Shown piece by piece: positions 40,838 through 48,415 of a stretch of DNA of 64,000 nucleotides; position 1 is the stretch's first letter; each line of letters opens with the position of its first letter. A program made the translations under genes and the position numbers. The notes under the pieces are model-generated. The model was not told the origin of the DNA, made no database searches, and saw nothing but the letters and a program-made list of their open reading frames with translations. The DNA is taken from positions 54,036,508-54,100,507 of the forward strand of contig OY978528.1 in NCBI GenBank assembly GCA_963854835.1, read 5' to 3'. Source of the stretch: Megamerina dolium (lineage: Eukaryota; Arthropoda; Insecta; Diptera; Megamerinidae).

Positions 40838-43800
40838 TTTATATAATGTATTATTACAGTATAAGTTTCTATGCATCCGCTATAATACATTTTCAATGAG
40901 GTGTGACATTGTCAACAAAACTCTATCCAAATGCTTAAAAAAAAATCAGTAAATCGAGAGTAATGTTTAAGGTAGAAAGAAAGAGAACAAAATAAAATGA
41001 GCAACAGAACAATACATATTACTGATGTTGTTGCTGCTGCAACATCCTAGCTCCTTATGTAGTCACATTCAAAAATATGCTTATTCATATGTATACAGTT
41101 GTGGCGAAAAAAAGTTAAACAAGATTTACAAATTTAATTATGTCAAATTGTGGTGAAATGTACGATTAAAACAGAAAATATAATTAGTAGTTTAGGGATG
41201 GAAAATAAAATGATAACAAGTGAAAAAGTAGTAAATCCCTGAAGTATAGAAGAAATTTCCATTAATTATATTTGATAGATTCTCAATGGTGTTAAGGTCG
41301 GGGCATTTAGAAAAATCCCAAAAATTTTGAAGCGTTGACTACCGTTGAGAAACGAGTGTTTTTGGTATTTGCTTTGATATGAACAGAAACACAAAGTATA
41401 TGAGATTATTATTTAATTCCTGAAAATATACTACTTTTATATTTTTTATAGTGTGAAATACTGATATCATGACTGGAATTAATAGATATGATATTGTAAT
41501 AGAATGGATATGATTAACGATGAAAAAAGAGAGGGCAAAATAAGTCATTTTGACCTCAATGCTGCATGCTGCATAGCAGACAAATGTATTACAACGTAGC
41601 AAATGATATAAAATGTTTTAATATTTTATACGTTCATACGAAATATCACGAAAATCTGTCAAAATTACGATTCATTTTGAGCTACTGATAGTTTTTTCCC
41701 CCGAAGTGGCCCCACCAGTATCATCGTCGCTATTAATGATCGATGTGTTTATTATGCAATTTTCCTAATTAAAGCGTAGAATTATAAAAATAATAAAAAT
41801 AAAATAAAAAATCAGCCGTTGCTTAAATTTTGGCCAATACTGTATGAATATATATATACACATGTTGTTGCTGCCGCTATGCCGCATGACATTTCTGACA
41901 CACATTTTACCTCAACAACAAATGATTTCACAACTACGGAAGTAAAGCTGCATCTTCCGCACCCAAAATGCAATGATATATATGAACATATAGGTAAATA
42001 TGTATTTGAAATGTATTTACATACATATACATATGTACCTACATACATATTTACATATGTATTGCTATATGAATCGTAAATAAGAAACATATATAAATTT
42101 ATGTATTTTTTCTGTTATTGCTGCTACTGCGATGAAATATGTAGGTACGAGGGCGGTCCCAGAACTACCCAACCTGACATATAGATGGCGGCAGTAGTTT
42201 GAAAAAAATTACCTTATAAAACATATGTTTTCAGCTTCAAGGCGCCGCGTTGTTCAGTATCTTTTCGGAGCCATCGAAAGTTAACGACCCCAGTGAATTT
42301 GTAAAAAATTGGTCACCGTTATGTAATTCACTACTTTCATATGAAAGGTCTACGAACGAGTCCAACGAATAATAAATCCGAACTAGATTCTACTCTGAGG
42401 GAGTCTGCTCCTTCGTTTACGACCATAAAATATTGGATGGCAGAGTTTCAACGAGGTCGTACCAGCTGCGAAGACGAACACCGTAATGGTCGATCAATTG
42501 AGGTGGCTATGCCACAAATGCTTAAGAAAATCCTAAAATGGTATTGGATGATCACCGGCTGATGGTGCGTGAGCTAGGTGAAATTACAGGCATTTCAAAA
42601 CATCGTATGTTGACCGAAAATTTGGAGAAGAAAAGCTGTGTGCAAGATGGGTGCCGCGTTTGCTCACAATAGAACAAAAACAACTTCGTGAAGATGTTTC
42701 TATAGAATGTTTGGCGATGTATCACAGTAATAAAGCCGAGTTTTTGAGTCGATTCGGAACCATGGATGAGACATGGGTCCACCACTTCACATCTTAGACA
42801 AAGAAGCAGTCAAAACAGTGGACTGAAAGGGGACCATCGTGTCCAAAGAAGGCGAAGACAGTTCCATCTGCAGGCAAGGTTATGGTTCTGTTTTTTGGAT
42901 GCAAGTGGGATAATTTTTATTGATTATCTTCAAAAAGGAAAAACAATCTACAGTGAGTATTATGCTAATTTGTTGCAGCGTTTAAGTGATGAAATTAAAG
43001 AAAAAAGGTCGCATTTATCGTAAAAGAAAGTGGTCTTTTATCAAGACAATGCATTAGTTCACACATACGCTATTGCGATAGCCAAAATCAATGAGTTAAA
43101 GCTCGAATTGCTTAAACATGCATCTTATCCGTCAGATTTAACTTCTTAACTTAAGATTTGCAAACAATGAAGAGAGGTAGAATCAGCGGTAGATGGCTAT
43201 TTTAATGAGCTAGGCAGTTCATACTATAAACAGGGTATCGGAGCTATAGAATATGGTTGGGAAAAGTGTATAGAGCTAAAGGGAGACTATAGAAGAAACA
43301 ATTTTTCTAATTTTTTGTTTTCTTTGTTAGGTCGGGTAGTTCTGGGACAGCCCTCATATGTACTACATATTTATATAAAACCGTTTATACAGAAATACGA
43401 CAAATAATCGAGCTAATAAGATTAATTTTAACAATCAGACGTTTCAAAGAAGTCCCATCTTAAAATAAAAATACGTACAAACGGTGTCATATGTATGTGA
43501 ACATACTTTAACGCATGCACATACGAGTACGTGAACACTTATTTAATTCATTTTATCTGTGACACATATTTGTACATCATTTATGAGGTGATGATAAGAT
43601 TATGATTTTTTGCTTTTTTGGTGAGGCACTCCTACTTTCACTCCCCCATATAGTTACTGCATATAACACCGTTCGACAAAATTAAACTTTTCTTTTCTGA
43701 GCAAATTCAAATTCGAATCTGAAAATATACATCAAATGTATTTTCTTTTTGGTACTTTTTTCATGATGAAAATTTAGTGCTTAAATATTTAAACAAATAT

Positions 43801-44217
43801 TTAATTTTGCATCCAATTACCTTTCCAATAAGGTATTATTTACTTAAAACGGTTAACTTTTACTTACTTTAATAATTATTGCTTTTATTTATAATTTTTT
43901 TGATATCCTTAGCGTAAGGTGTAAACTTGATTAAAAAAATATTTTGACGTGCTACAGCATGTGATGTATATTTTTAGATTCTTTTGGATTTTCTCATGTG
44001 TACACAACTTCGTCGAGCGGTGTAATTGAAGAAAAGTATTGTAGCATTGCATATGAACGATATTGAGCACATTGAACCTATTTCTACTTATTATCAACAA
44101 TTTTCAAATAAATAATACTTACGCCTCACAATATGGCAATTTATTGAAGCCTTTATATGTTTTCATGTTTAAAGTCATGCCGCATTCTGTGCACTTGAAA
44201 CACGTTTTGTGCCATGT
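11481..44217 (-). CDS. Lasp: Lasp: LIM, nebulin-repeat and SH3 domain protein (N-terminal exon outside or unseen)
   Basis: Actin-binding cytoskeletal adaptor of the nebulin family. Six exons were read on the minus strand: 44217-44123 (LIM second half), 19774-19642 (end of LIM, nebulin repeat 1), 19552-19417 (nebulin repeat 2), 16869-15679 and 13742-13354 (Gln-rich linker), 11660-11481 (SH3 and stop). All junction phases agree (2, 0, 1, 1, 0). The visible protein is about 704 residues, lacking only about two dozen N-terminal residues with the first LIM zinc ligands. Domain order and the linker anchors ([38 protein letters not shown]) fit fly Lasp. The intron between 44122 and 19775 is about 24.3 kb and holds three odorant receptor genes on the other strand. 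The first exon would lie beyond 64000, making this gene over 52 kb. Confidence 0.93.
12180..12880 (+). mobile_element. mariner relic in a Lasp intron
   Basis: Degenerate plus-strand transposase. Recognisable pieces are a helix-turn-helix region with the motif [12 protein letters not shown] near 12295-12335, a fragment [11 protein letters not shown] near 12450-12485, the catalytic-region remnant [18 protein letters not shown] at about 12655-12710 and a C-terminal stretch MQNALS at about 12780-12795. Stops, frameshifts and deletions rule out activity. Confidence 0.65.
13354..13742 (-). CDS. Lasp: Lasp Gln/His-rich linker exon
   Basis: Acceptor ..TTATAG and donor GTAAGT bracket 129 codons. It opens with [20 protein letters not shown], a unique conserved anchor, then becomes almost pure Gln/His with a few Met and Ala, ending TKSGL. 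Repeated CAG/CAA tracts make this exon prone to length variation. Confidence 0.88.
13743..15678. other. Lasp intron; mostly unassigned, weak LINE-like traces
   Basis: No intact gene. On the minus strand about 14400-14560 there is a short stretch reading [20 protein letters not shown], which could be a decayed LINE reverse transcriptase (compare DIEGAFDN), but support is weak. The plus-strand ORFs at 14602-15323 show no recognisable domain. Confidence 0.3.
15679..16869 (-). CDS. Lasp: Lasp large low-complexity linker exon (Gln/Ser/Asn/Ala-rich)
   Basis: About 397 residues, acceptor ACACACAG, donor GTGAGT, phase 1 at both ends. It starts [20 protein letters not shown], runs through poly-Gln, poly-Ala and Gly/Asn tracts, and ends with the conserved [20 protein letters not shown] and YSSDSRGSG. 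The phase-1/phase-1 (symmetric) structure means it can be skipped without a frameshift, so alternative isoforms are plausible. Confidence 0.9.
17640..17960 (+). repeat. degenerate tandem repeat, about three units of 110-140 bp
   Basis: The phrase TTTGTATGGGAGGTAGGTG and close variants recurs near 17661, 17767 and 17904, each followed by a similar TTTTAATC/TTCTC..CCGTTC..TTAAACTTA tail. Units differ in length, so the array is old or belongs to a dispersed repeat. Confidence 0.55.
18265..18890 (+). mobile_element. Tc1/mariner-superfamily relic (maT-like)
   Basis: Plus-strand fragments: [20 protein letters not shown] then [10 protein letters not shown] (helix-turn-helix), [41 protein letters not shown] and [22 protein letters not shown] in shifted frames, and an end [20 protein letters not shown]. 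The order is that of an IS630/Tc1 transposase and the wording resembles the maT (DD37D) group from memory. It is broken by stops and truncated before the last catalytic region. Confidence 0.7.
19417..19552 (-). CDS. Lasp: Lasp nebulin repeat 2 exon
   Basis: Acceptor CGCAG, donor GTATGT. Reads [20 protein letters not shown] then [15 protein letters not shown] and ends EVADSRG. Contains the nebulin-type actin-binding pattern (SNVAYHGD). Confidence 0.94.
19642..19774 (-). CDS. Lasp: Lasp exon: end of LIM domain and nebulin repeat 1
   Basis: Acceptor TTTACAG, donor GTCAGT. Reads [20 protein letters not shown], then [21 protein letters not shown]. The histidine right after the junction completes the LIM zinc site started in the upstream exon; [14 protein letters not shown] is a nebulin repeat. 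Confidence 0.94.
20569..20612. repeat. (CA)n microsatellite
   Basis: About 22 CA units with one GA interruption, in the large Lasp intron. Confidence 0.9.
21385..21860 (+). mobile_element. mariner relic, N-terminal half
   Basis: Plus-strand remnants in changing frames: a start-like region near 21410 ([11 protein letters not shown]), then [37 protein letters not shown], and a second helix-turn-helix remnant [11 protein letters not shown] near 21680-21715 followed by [13 protein letters not shown]. Typical mariner order, heavily decayed, no catalytic half. Confidence 0.6.
21861..22960. other. large-intron DNA, no feature recognised
   Basis: No coding frame or clear transposon domain. AT-rich; direct repeat of TTCTAATTCTA near 22801-22850. 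Confidence 0.5.
22966..23395 (-). mobile_element. I-clade-like non-LTR retrotransposon, 3' end with TAA tail
   Basis: Minus-strand fragment truncated at the 5' side. Residues [16 protein letters not shown], then the zinc-knuckle-like C-x2-C..H..C pattern ([20 protein letters not shown]) are typical of the region after RNase H in I/Loa/R1-type elements. The element ends with about six TAA units (plus strand 22966-22985 as TTA), the signature tail of the I clade. Contains a single frame of about 114 codons. Confidence 0.75.
24164..24229 (-). mobile_element. tRNA-derived SINE, internally deleted copy
   Basis: Joins the tail end (ATGTGGCACTTATAAGC) directly to the tRNA-like head (ACTGAGCTACGGCACC) with the roughly 290-bp middle missing. 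Same family as the copies at 32389 and 56730. Confidence 0.6.
25105..26281 (+). mobile_element. mariner-like element, DD41D/rosa-like, degenerate
   Basis: Starts after TA with CAGGGTTATATTTTAGCAAC and ends near 26281 with a decayed reverse copy (AAAAAATCATCCTCTTG). Transposase frames: 25218-25637 (helix-turn-helix [17 protein letters not shown]; first catalytic Asp in FSDEAHF at the end), 25641-25838 ([34 protein letters not shown]) and 25807-26160 (WFQQER..., then [18 protein letters not shown] with the last Asp). It has a TGA and two frameshifts, and the segment normally following the first Asp is missing. The DD41D/rosa assignment is from memory of the [15 protein letters not shown] wording. 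Confidence 0.85.
26310..26560 (+). mobile_element. non-LTR retrotransposon fragment, reverse-transcriptase core
   Basis: Plus-strand reading about 26360-26460 gives [20 protein letters not shown] followed by [12 protein letters not shown], the LINE RT motif containing the first catalytic Asp (FLDIEGAFDN in relatives). Short, with stops soon after. Confidence 0.65.
27277..27288 (+). promoter_or_regulatory. core promoter (TATA-like) of the first odorant receptor
   Basis: CATATAAAAAGC, 62 bp before the ATG. The surrounding block (27261-27294) is conserved at 33161-33194 upstream of the second receptor while neighbouring DNA has diverged, which supports a functional role. Confidence 0.55.
27339..28559 (+). 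CDS. odorant receptor 1 of 3 (insect 7tm_6 family, Or33-like)
   Basis: Ligand-binding subunit of a heteromeric odour-gated cation channel with Orco in the dendrites of olfactory neurons. Exons 27339-28081 (donor GTATGA, phase 2) and 28148-28559 (acceptor TTACAG); 384 residues, the usual OR length. About seven hydrophobic segments, roughly at residues 33-55, 68-88, 128-155, 175-196, 260-284 and 290-312, plus the C-terminal segment. Family hallmarks: [13 protein letters not shown] at the N terminus, [20 protein letters not shown], the junction [15 protein letters not shown], and a tail [20 protein letters not shown]. Wording is closest to the Drosophila Or33/Or59a/Or2a group from memory. Intact; lies inside a Lasp intron on the opposite strand. 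AATAAA at 28577. Confidence 0.93.
28644..29796 (+). mobile_element. mariner element with both inverted repeats and TA flanks
   Basis: Bounded by TA and about 30-bp near-perfect inverted repeats (left CGAGGGCGGATTGATAAATA, right the reverse TATCAATCCGCCCTCG); 1153 bp. Transposase pieces: 28825-28990 ([10 protein letters not shown], frameshifted), 29006-29413 ([20 protein letters not shown] helix-turn-helix; [11 protein letters not shown]; first Asp in [24 protein letters not shown]) and 29460-29774 ([10 protein letters not shown] with second Asp; [20 protein letters not shown] with third). Spacing fits DD34D. A TGA at 29411 and frameshifts leave it inactive, but ends look recent. Sits between receptor genes 1 and 2. 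Confidence 0.92.
29797..30290. other. intronic DNA between mariner and LINE, no feature seen
   Basis: AT-rich, no frame, no domain. Confidence 0.5.
30300..31330 (-). mobile_element. non-LTR retrotransposon fragment: end of RT, RNase H, C-terminal knuckle
   Basis: Minus strand, 5' truncated. From right to left: [20 protein letters not shown] (RT thumb) near 31240-31300, then 31237-30776 with an RNase H domain ([39 protein letters not shown]) and 30617-30303 with [20 protein letters not shown] and a C-x2-C..H..C knuckle ([20 protein letters not shown]). The first RNase H Asp is Gly here (TGGS for TDGS), so the nuclease would be dead. One frameshift separates the parts. The 3' UTR shares CACTGCGACC with the fragment at 22966-23395, suggesting one family. 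Confidence 0.85.
31331..31980. other. intronic DNA, no feature recognised
   Basis: The frame 31601-31861 shows no known domain and poor coding character. Confidence 0.4.
31981..32319 (+). repeat. upstream region duplicated together with the odorant receptor gene
   Basis: Matches the DNA at about 26848-27200 upstream of the first receptor: both start GTAATGTCTTTCAAAATCAT and continue through GTGAATTAAAGTT, TTTGCAAGAA and TTAGCTTAGATAAA with small indels. Shows the gene duplication unit included about 0.5 kb of 5' DNA. Confidence 0.7.
32389..32759 (-). mobile_element. tRNA-derived SINE, full-length copy A
   Basis: Read on the minus strand it begins with a tRNA-like head TGGGTGGCGTAGCTCAGTGG containing the pol III A box and, about 40 bases later, the B box GGTTCAATCCCCG. 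A roughly 290-bp unrelated body follows, containing AGCCCTTCGGGGCTT and ending in an (ATTTT)-rich tail. About 80-90% similar by eye to 56730-57089. Inserted between the distal and proximal upstream sequence of the second odorant receptor. Confidence 0.85.
33177..33188 (+). promoter_or_regulatory. core promoter (TATA-like) of the second odorant receptor
   Basis: CATATAAAAAGC 109 bp before the ATG, within the block conserved with the first receptor. Confidence 0.55.
33286..34503 (+). CDS. odorant receptor 2 of 3 (Or33-like), close duplicate of the first
   Basis: Exons 33286-34028 and 34092-34503, each the same length as in the first receptor (743 and 412 bases), giving 384 residues. The ATG at 33286 is chosen because [20 protein letters not shown] aligns residue for residue with [20 protein letters not shown]; the upstream in-frame Lys-rich extension has no ATG. 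Identity to receptor 1 is about 85% by eye, with changes clustered in the first half of exon 1 and in the loop after the fourth segment ([20 protein letters not shown]). No stop or frameshift. A longer loop follows the splice donor but is intronic. Probably functional, tuned differently from its sister. Confidence 0.93.
34655..34746 (-). mobile_element. tRNA-derived SINE, 3'-end fragment
   Basis: About 90 bp matching the tail-side body of the full copies (ATGTGGCATTTAAAGCCCCG to GGACAGTATTAGAA on the plus strand); 5' truncated just as LINE-mobilised SINEs often are. Confidence 0.75.
35060..35340 (-). mobile_element. LINE fragment, RNase H region
   Basis: Minus-strand reading near 35110-35175 gives [20 protein letters not shown] followed by SSKMLRE, matching the LINE RNase H motif (SDSQAAI in relatives). 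Preceding sequence needs frameshifts. Short and decayed. Confidence 0.5.
35341..35993. other. intronic DNA, no feature recognised
   Basis: AT-rich without frames or motifs. Confidence 0.5.
35994..36056. repeat. (TA)n microsatellite
   Basis: About 30 TA units directly abutting the mariner end at 36057; mariner inserts at TA, so the array was a natural target. Confidence 0.9.
36057..36600 (+). mobile_element. mariner, 5' part with intact N-terminal transposase
   Basis: Begins after TA with CCAGGTGTACAAGATTAAAT. From the in-frame ATG at 36215 the frame 36176-36574 encodes [20 protein letters not shown] then [36 protein letters not shown], and the second helix-turn-helix [20 protein letters not shown]. 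It then breaks off after a degraded WVPHELN-like stretch (ENGYPMN). The catalytic half is absent. Different subfamily from the element at 28644. Confidence 0.85.
36601..38164. other. DNA between mariner and the third receptor; CT-rich patch
   Basis: 36860-36975 is unusually CT-rich on the plus strand (repeated CTCT, TCTCTC). Otherwise AT-rich. No gene seen. Confidence 0.5.
38165..39411 (+). CDS. odorant receptor 3 of 3 (Or33-like), diverged paralogue
   Basis: Exons 38165-38904 (donor GTACAT, phase 2) and 39000-39411 (acceptor TTATAG); 383 residues. Second exon has exactly the same length as in the other two receptors and the intron is at the same place ([15 protein letters not shown]). Much more diverged, perhaps 45% identical by eye, but sharing [61 protein letters not shown] and the C-terminal [15 protein letters not shown]. 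Intact. The older duplication places it as the outgroup of receptors 1 and 2. Membrane protein with cytoplasmic N terminus in the known insect OR topology. Confidence 0.93.
39412..41093. other. intronic DNA downstream of the receptor cluster
   Basis: No gene. Contains a TA microsatellite at 40799-40830 and scattered AT-rich repeats. Confidence 0.5.
41096..41842 (-). mobile_element. Tc1-like relic with short inverted ends
   Basis: Left end TA|CAGTTGTGGCGAAAAA and right end, reversed, TA|CAGTATTGGCCAAAAT form inverted repeats. Minus-strand reading near 41260-41330 gives [20 protein letters not shown], matching the last catalytic region of Tc1 transposases (PDLNPIENLW). The rest is too decayed to read. 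About 750 bp. Confidence 0.6.
42148..43356 (+). mobile_element. mariner element with both inverted repeats, second family
   Basis: TA-flanked, with about 30-bp inverted repeats (left CGAGGGCGGTCCCAGAACTA, right the reverse of TGAGGGCTGTCCCAGAACTA); 1209 bp. Transposase remnants: [20 protein letters not shown] then [11 protein letters not shown] (42405-42500), a frameshifted [13 protein letters not shown] (equivalent of RWVPRLLT), DETWVHHFT near 42766, [18 protein letters not shown] (42885-42950) and YQDNALVHT near 43040. Many stops. Ends share the CGAGGGCGG start with the 28644 element but internal repeats differ. Confidence 0.88.
43357..44122. other. intronic DNA before the LIM exon, no feature seen
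   Basis: AT-rich, includes the splice donor region of the large Lasp intron (GTAAGT at 44122-44117). Confidence 0.5.
44123..44217 (-). CDS. Lasp: Lasp exon: second half of the LIM zinc-binding domain
   Basis: Acceptor TTTCAG, donor GTAAGT. Thirty-one codons and two bases: [20 protein letters not shown] then [12 protein letters not shown]. Shows the His, Cys and C-x2-C ligands of a LIM domain. The preceding exon, carrying the initiator Met and the first C-x2-C, was searched for by eye to 64000 without success. Confidence 0.95.
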
Positions 44218-44605
44218 CTGAAAGTAAAAATAGAAGAAAATCAAAAATTAAATTTGTACGAGTCACTCTTTATGAAAACAATGTGTTATCTATAAAATTA
44301 GTAATACACAGTGAGAGCATTTTGTGATAGGTACTCGTATAGCTTAAAGTACCATTACTTTTTCTTCTTTTTGAAATTAATTTGTAGGAATATCAAAAAT
44401 CAAAAATCAACAGGGCCGACTGAAAAGAAAGTACAAAAACTTATCAACGAACCGCGTTATTGGAAAAGTCGCTGAGATATTTTTAAGGAGTTGCAGAAGT
44501 GTCTGCTGTATATATAGTCAATTTTATAAGAAAACCGCAAGTAGCTGATGCAAATTTTCCTCAATACAACCCACATACAAGATGATAATCTCGCTGAATA
44601 TGTAT

Positions 44606-44965
44606 ATTAGAGTGGATCTATTTTGCTTAGAATCCAGAAGTATTTTTTCTAGATAGGTATAACTTTTGCGGGGGGGTCCTATAAAGATTAGAAAAAAATC
44701 AGCCCAAAACAATTATGCTTAAGGTTACCGCCTCGCGAGTTTCTGTTTTCGTTTCAAAGATATATTTTATTGACAAGTTTTATGACTTTTGAGGTATTAT
44801 TTCTCATAAAGAAGACTAAATGACCTTTTCAACAAGTCATTAGACATCAAAATCGATTAATATTAACTATGATTTTAAGCCGAATCAATTTTTAGTTTAT
44901 AGCAAAAAATAAATTCACACGCTTTCCCTTAAAGAAATAGCTTCAAAAATGGGAAAACTAGGAAA
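44606..44965 (+). repeat. left arm of a long diverged inverted repeat
   Basis: Matches the reverse complement of 46170-46512: shared landmarks, in order, are ATTAGAGTGGATC, GGTATAACTTTTGCGGGGGG, TCCTATAAAGA, CAAAGATATATTTTATTGAC, TTGAGGTATTATTTCT, CATCAAAATCGATTAATATT and a CCCTTAAAGAAA block. About 75-80% identical by eye. Confidence 0.75.
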
Positions 44966-45164
44966 AGTGCGCAGGTACCGGTTTTCGCACTTATATAATA
45001 ATAAAGAGAATAAATTCAAAATTTAAGTTTTGTAGAAAAACGCAATCAATTTTTTATTTAGGTTTGACTGAATTTAATCTCTTCACTAATTTTCTTAACT
45101 TTATGATAAAATCTGAGGATTTTGAATTACATATCTTTATTATTAAAGATGCAATATGATATAA

Positions 45165-46045
45165 ATTTTTTTTTTTTTTTTTTTTTTTGTTAGAGTATTT
45201 TTATTTTTTTATTGAATCTTTCTTAAATACAAGAAACTAACAATAAGTATTCAAATCTTACAAACTAAATAAAACTATGTGATATCCCCTACGTTCCATC
45301 ACAATTTGGTGAGTCGCGAGGTGTAGCAATTTTACAGCATATTCAGTGTGTCTTTTCTTTTTAATCGACGATGCCCCTTGCTCAGCAACAATTGCCTAGC
45401 AAGGGGATTCGGATGATTGTGTAATTTTTGAATGTAGCTTCTGCAGGACATTGCAACTTCCTCAGAAATTGTGGATACATTTAAATCTCGATGGATGTTA
45501 ACGTTCCTCATATACCAAGGCGCGTTTACAATAATTCGCAGACACTTGGATTGTATTCGCTGCAATTTTTCGATATTAGAGGGAGATGCGGTGCCCCAAA
45601 ACTGAATACCATAAGTCCAGATTGGTTTCAGGATTGCTTTATATAATAGCACTTTGTATTCAAGATTCAACTTTGATCTTTTGTGTAACAGCCACCATAA
45701 CTGATTCATTTTAAGCTTGATCTGAGTTTTCTTTGCCTCTATGTGATTTTTCCATGTCAGCCTTCTGTCGAGGTGAATACCCAAGTACTTTGTTGAGGAA
45801 CATTGTGGAACTGATTGGCCATTAATTTTAAGTGGGGGACATGTATCTAGCCTTAGCGTGAAGGTTACATGTACGCTCTTTGATTCATTGACTTTTATAC
45901 GCCATTTTGCTAGCCAGATTTCGAGAGAATCGACATGAGTCTGCAGGAGTTTAGTAGCTTCTATGGGGTTAGAGCGAGAGCACAATATTGCCGTATCATC
46001 AGCAAAGGTCGATATGAATGTATAGTTATTGTTGGGCATATCTGA
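45165..46045 (-). mobile_element. jockey-like non-LTR retrotransposon, 5' truncated, poly-A tail
   Basis: Minus-strand frame 46039-45332 (235 codons, no break) starts in the RT palm with the catalytic motif STFADDTAILCSRS, followed by WLAKWRIKVNESKSVHVTFT, STKYLGIHLDRRLTWKNHI and WTYGIQFWGTASPSNIEKLQ, the standard jockey-clade C-terminal layout. A run of about 20 A (plus-strand T, 45169-45188) gives the 3' tail. Upstream RT and endonuclease are missing, as usual for a truncated insertion. Lies between the two inverted-repeat arms. Confidence 0.92.
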
Positions 46046-46169
46046 AGTGTATAAGAGATACAGTAAAAATTAAAATTTCATTTCAACAAGTTTTGTTTTG
46101 GCTTGCGGGTTATAAGAAAAACGTATACATGAGCAAAAGAAAAAGGATTTCCTCTTGGAGAATTTATAT

Positions 46170-46512
46170 ACCCGTTTGGAATTATGTTCTCGTTTTTTAA
46201 ACATTTTTTTTAAGGGATAGCGTCGACCGATTTTTACGTTTTTGGATCCAGAAAAACCGTTAGCTTATCTACCTTTAGTAAATATTAATCAATTTTGATG
46301 TTCAATGGCTTGCTGAAAAGAGAGAACCAATACATTATTTTACAGAAATAATACCTCAAAGGTTATAAAAATTGTCAATAAAATATATCTTTGATTTTTT
46401 GAGCCGATTTCTGTTTTTCTGATCTTCTTTATAGGATCCCCCCTGCAAAGGTTATGCCTGTGTAGAAACTTTTTTTTGAAAATCGATACATCCTAATGCA
46501 TATATAATACAT
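46170..46512 (-). repeat. right arm of the long inverted repeat
   Basis: Reverse-complement partner of 44606-44965. Plus-strand landmarks reversed: AATATTAATCAATTTTGATG, AATAATACCTCAAAGG, GTCAATAAAATATATCTTTG, TATAGGATCCCCCCTGC. Confidence 0.75.
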
Positions 46513-48413
46513 ATACACATAATACAATACATACAGAGTATATATGAAAAATATCTACATAAAGGTATGAACGTATAAACAACGCTGAGACAAAAATAAA
46601 GAAATAAACAAAAATGTCAGTAACAGCTGCAGCCAGCATACGTATTTGTTTATATAGAAGTAGCTATACACTTAGATATATGGCCAATCTTGTTCACTTC
46701 AGTTATATCTTTAGTTGTATCTATGTGTAGATATTTTACTATATATATATACAAAATTCAAAAAATGTTCATTGTTTTACGAATTTATGAAAAACGTGTG
46801 AAATTGCGCACCTACATGAAATAGCACAATACTATATAATCTATGGCAATTTCTTATATAACGTACGCGACAGCTTTATCAATTGTACTTCATAAAATTT
46901 AAATTTTATTTTAGATAATTGCACGGCAATTCTGTCGTCAATTTCAATTCAATTTTGGAATTCAGTTACACGGCACGGAGTGTTTGATTTCAAGATATAA
47001 CCAACCAATATAAAGCGCTACGGACTAGACACATATTTAAGCATAATTCTTGAAGGCTAAACCAAAATTTTCGTAATTTGTTAAATTTGGTTTAGTCACG
47101 TTAAACTTTTTTCTCGAAATGCTCATATGTATTTGAATATTTTCAAGACAAATTTTGCTATTTATAAAAATTTTATAAATGTCACGTTACATCCACTCGA
47201 ATTACGTTAATTTATAAATATATGTATACACCTAGTGACACAGAATAAAGTGCAATTAAAAATATACTTTGCGGTAGAGTAAACAACGAATTTGAATTCA
47301 CAAATTTTAAAAACATTGGGTATGCTGACCAAAACTTACACCATTACTAAACCAAATCTTCAAGATTTTACTTTTTGTGACTGTCAAATTCTAGGAGTCT
47401 ATAGGAAAATTCAAATTTACTTTGATTTTCCAAAAGTATTGATTATAGTGAGTTCTTATGAAATAAAATATTTTTAACAAAAGCAATTTCGAATTACAAC
47501 TGGATTGTTTATATACAGAAATATACAATGGTTGATTGTGAATTAAAAAACACAAATAATAGTTTAAGAAAAAGTTTTTATAAGTAATAATAATTAAGAC
47601 ACTAATAGAGGCGTTGTTAAATAAATTTACTTATAAGAGAAAAGCAGCAAAAAAAAATCAAAACATTCAAATTTTCTATGGCGTAGGCTACGTTAAGTTA
47701 AGTTTACGGAATTGCTTGTATTTGCAGGCACACACGCACACAGGCACACAACATACACATGGATCAAAAATAGATCCATTGTAACGTTATGCATAAAGCA
47801 AAATAATCTTAGAGTGCATTTATATATATGTATGTTGAAAGCTGAAAATGCGATTTTATTGTACAGATAAATATTAACAACGTTTAATATACCGAAGAGT
47901 ACATGCAAGAGAACAGCAATGAAAGAATTCCGTTGATTAAAAAAAATTTTTTTTTTTTCAAGATATGCGTTAAATATGTAGATACGTTTGTAAATTTTTG
48001 CTCCGGGTATTTTTTTTTATACCTGTATATGTAAGAATGCACATTAGATTAGTTGAAAAAATAAAAGTAACGAAGATTTGTGACTTCTATCCAACCAAAA
48101 ATTTCATTTTGGTCAAAATATACACTGAATTTGGAGTACTTTTAATGAACCTGAATCTTTTTTCCAAATGTGAAAATTGCAGCAAGTTAGAGGAAACGTT
48201 CCTTAAGCACAACCATTATTCCCATTTAAATCAATGTAAAATTAAATAATACGTCCCAGGTCGATAAAAACTACAACTAAAATATGTCAATACCAACTTT
48301 TATTGAAAGTTATACAACATTTACATATGTATCAAAATTTTTACATAACTGAATATAAGACGAAATAGACAATATGCAACGGAAAAAATGAAAAAAAAAT
48401 CCTGTTTTGATAA
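46513..48413. other. Lasp intron, no feature recognised
   Basis: AT-rich, no gene or domain; short ORFs lack coding character. Confidence 0.5.
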
Positions 48414-48415
48414 TA

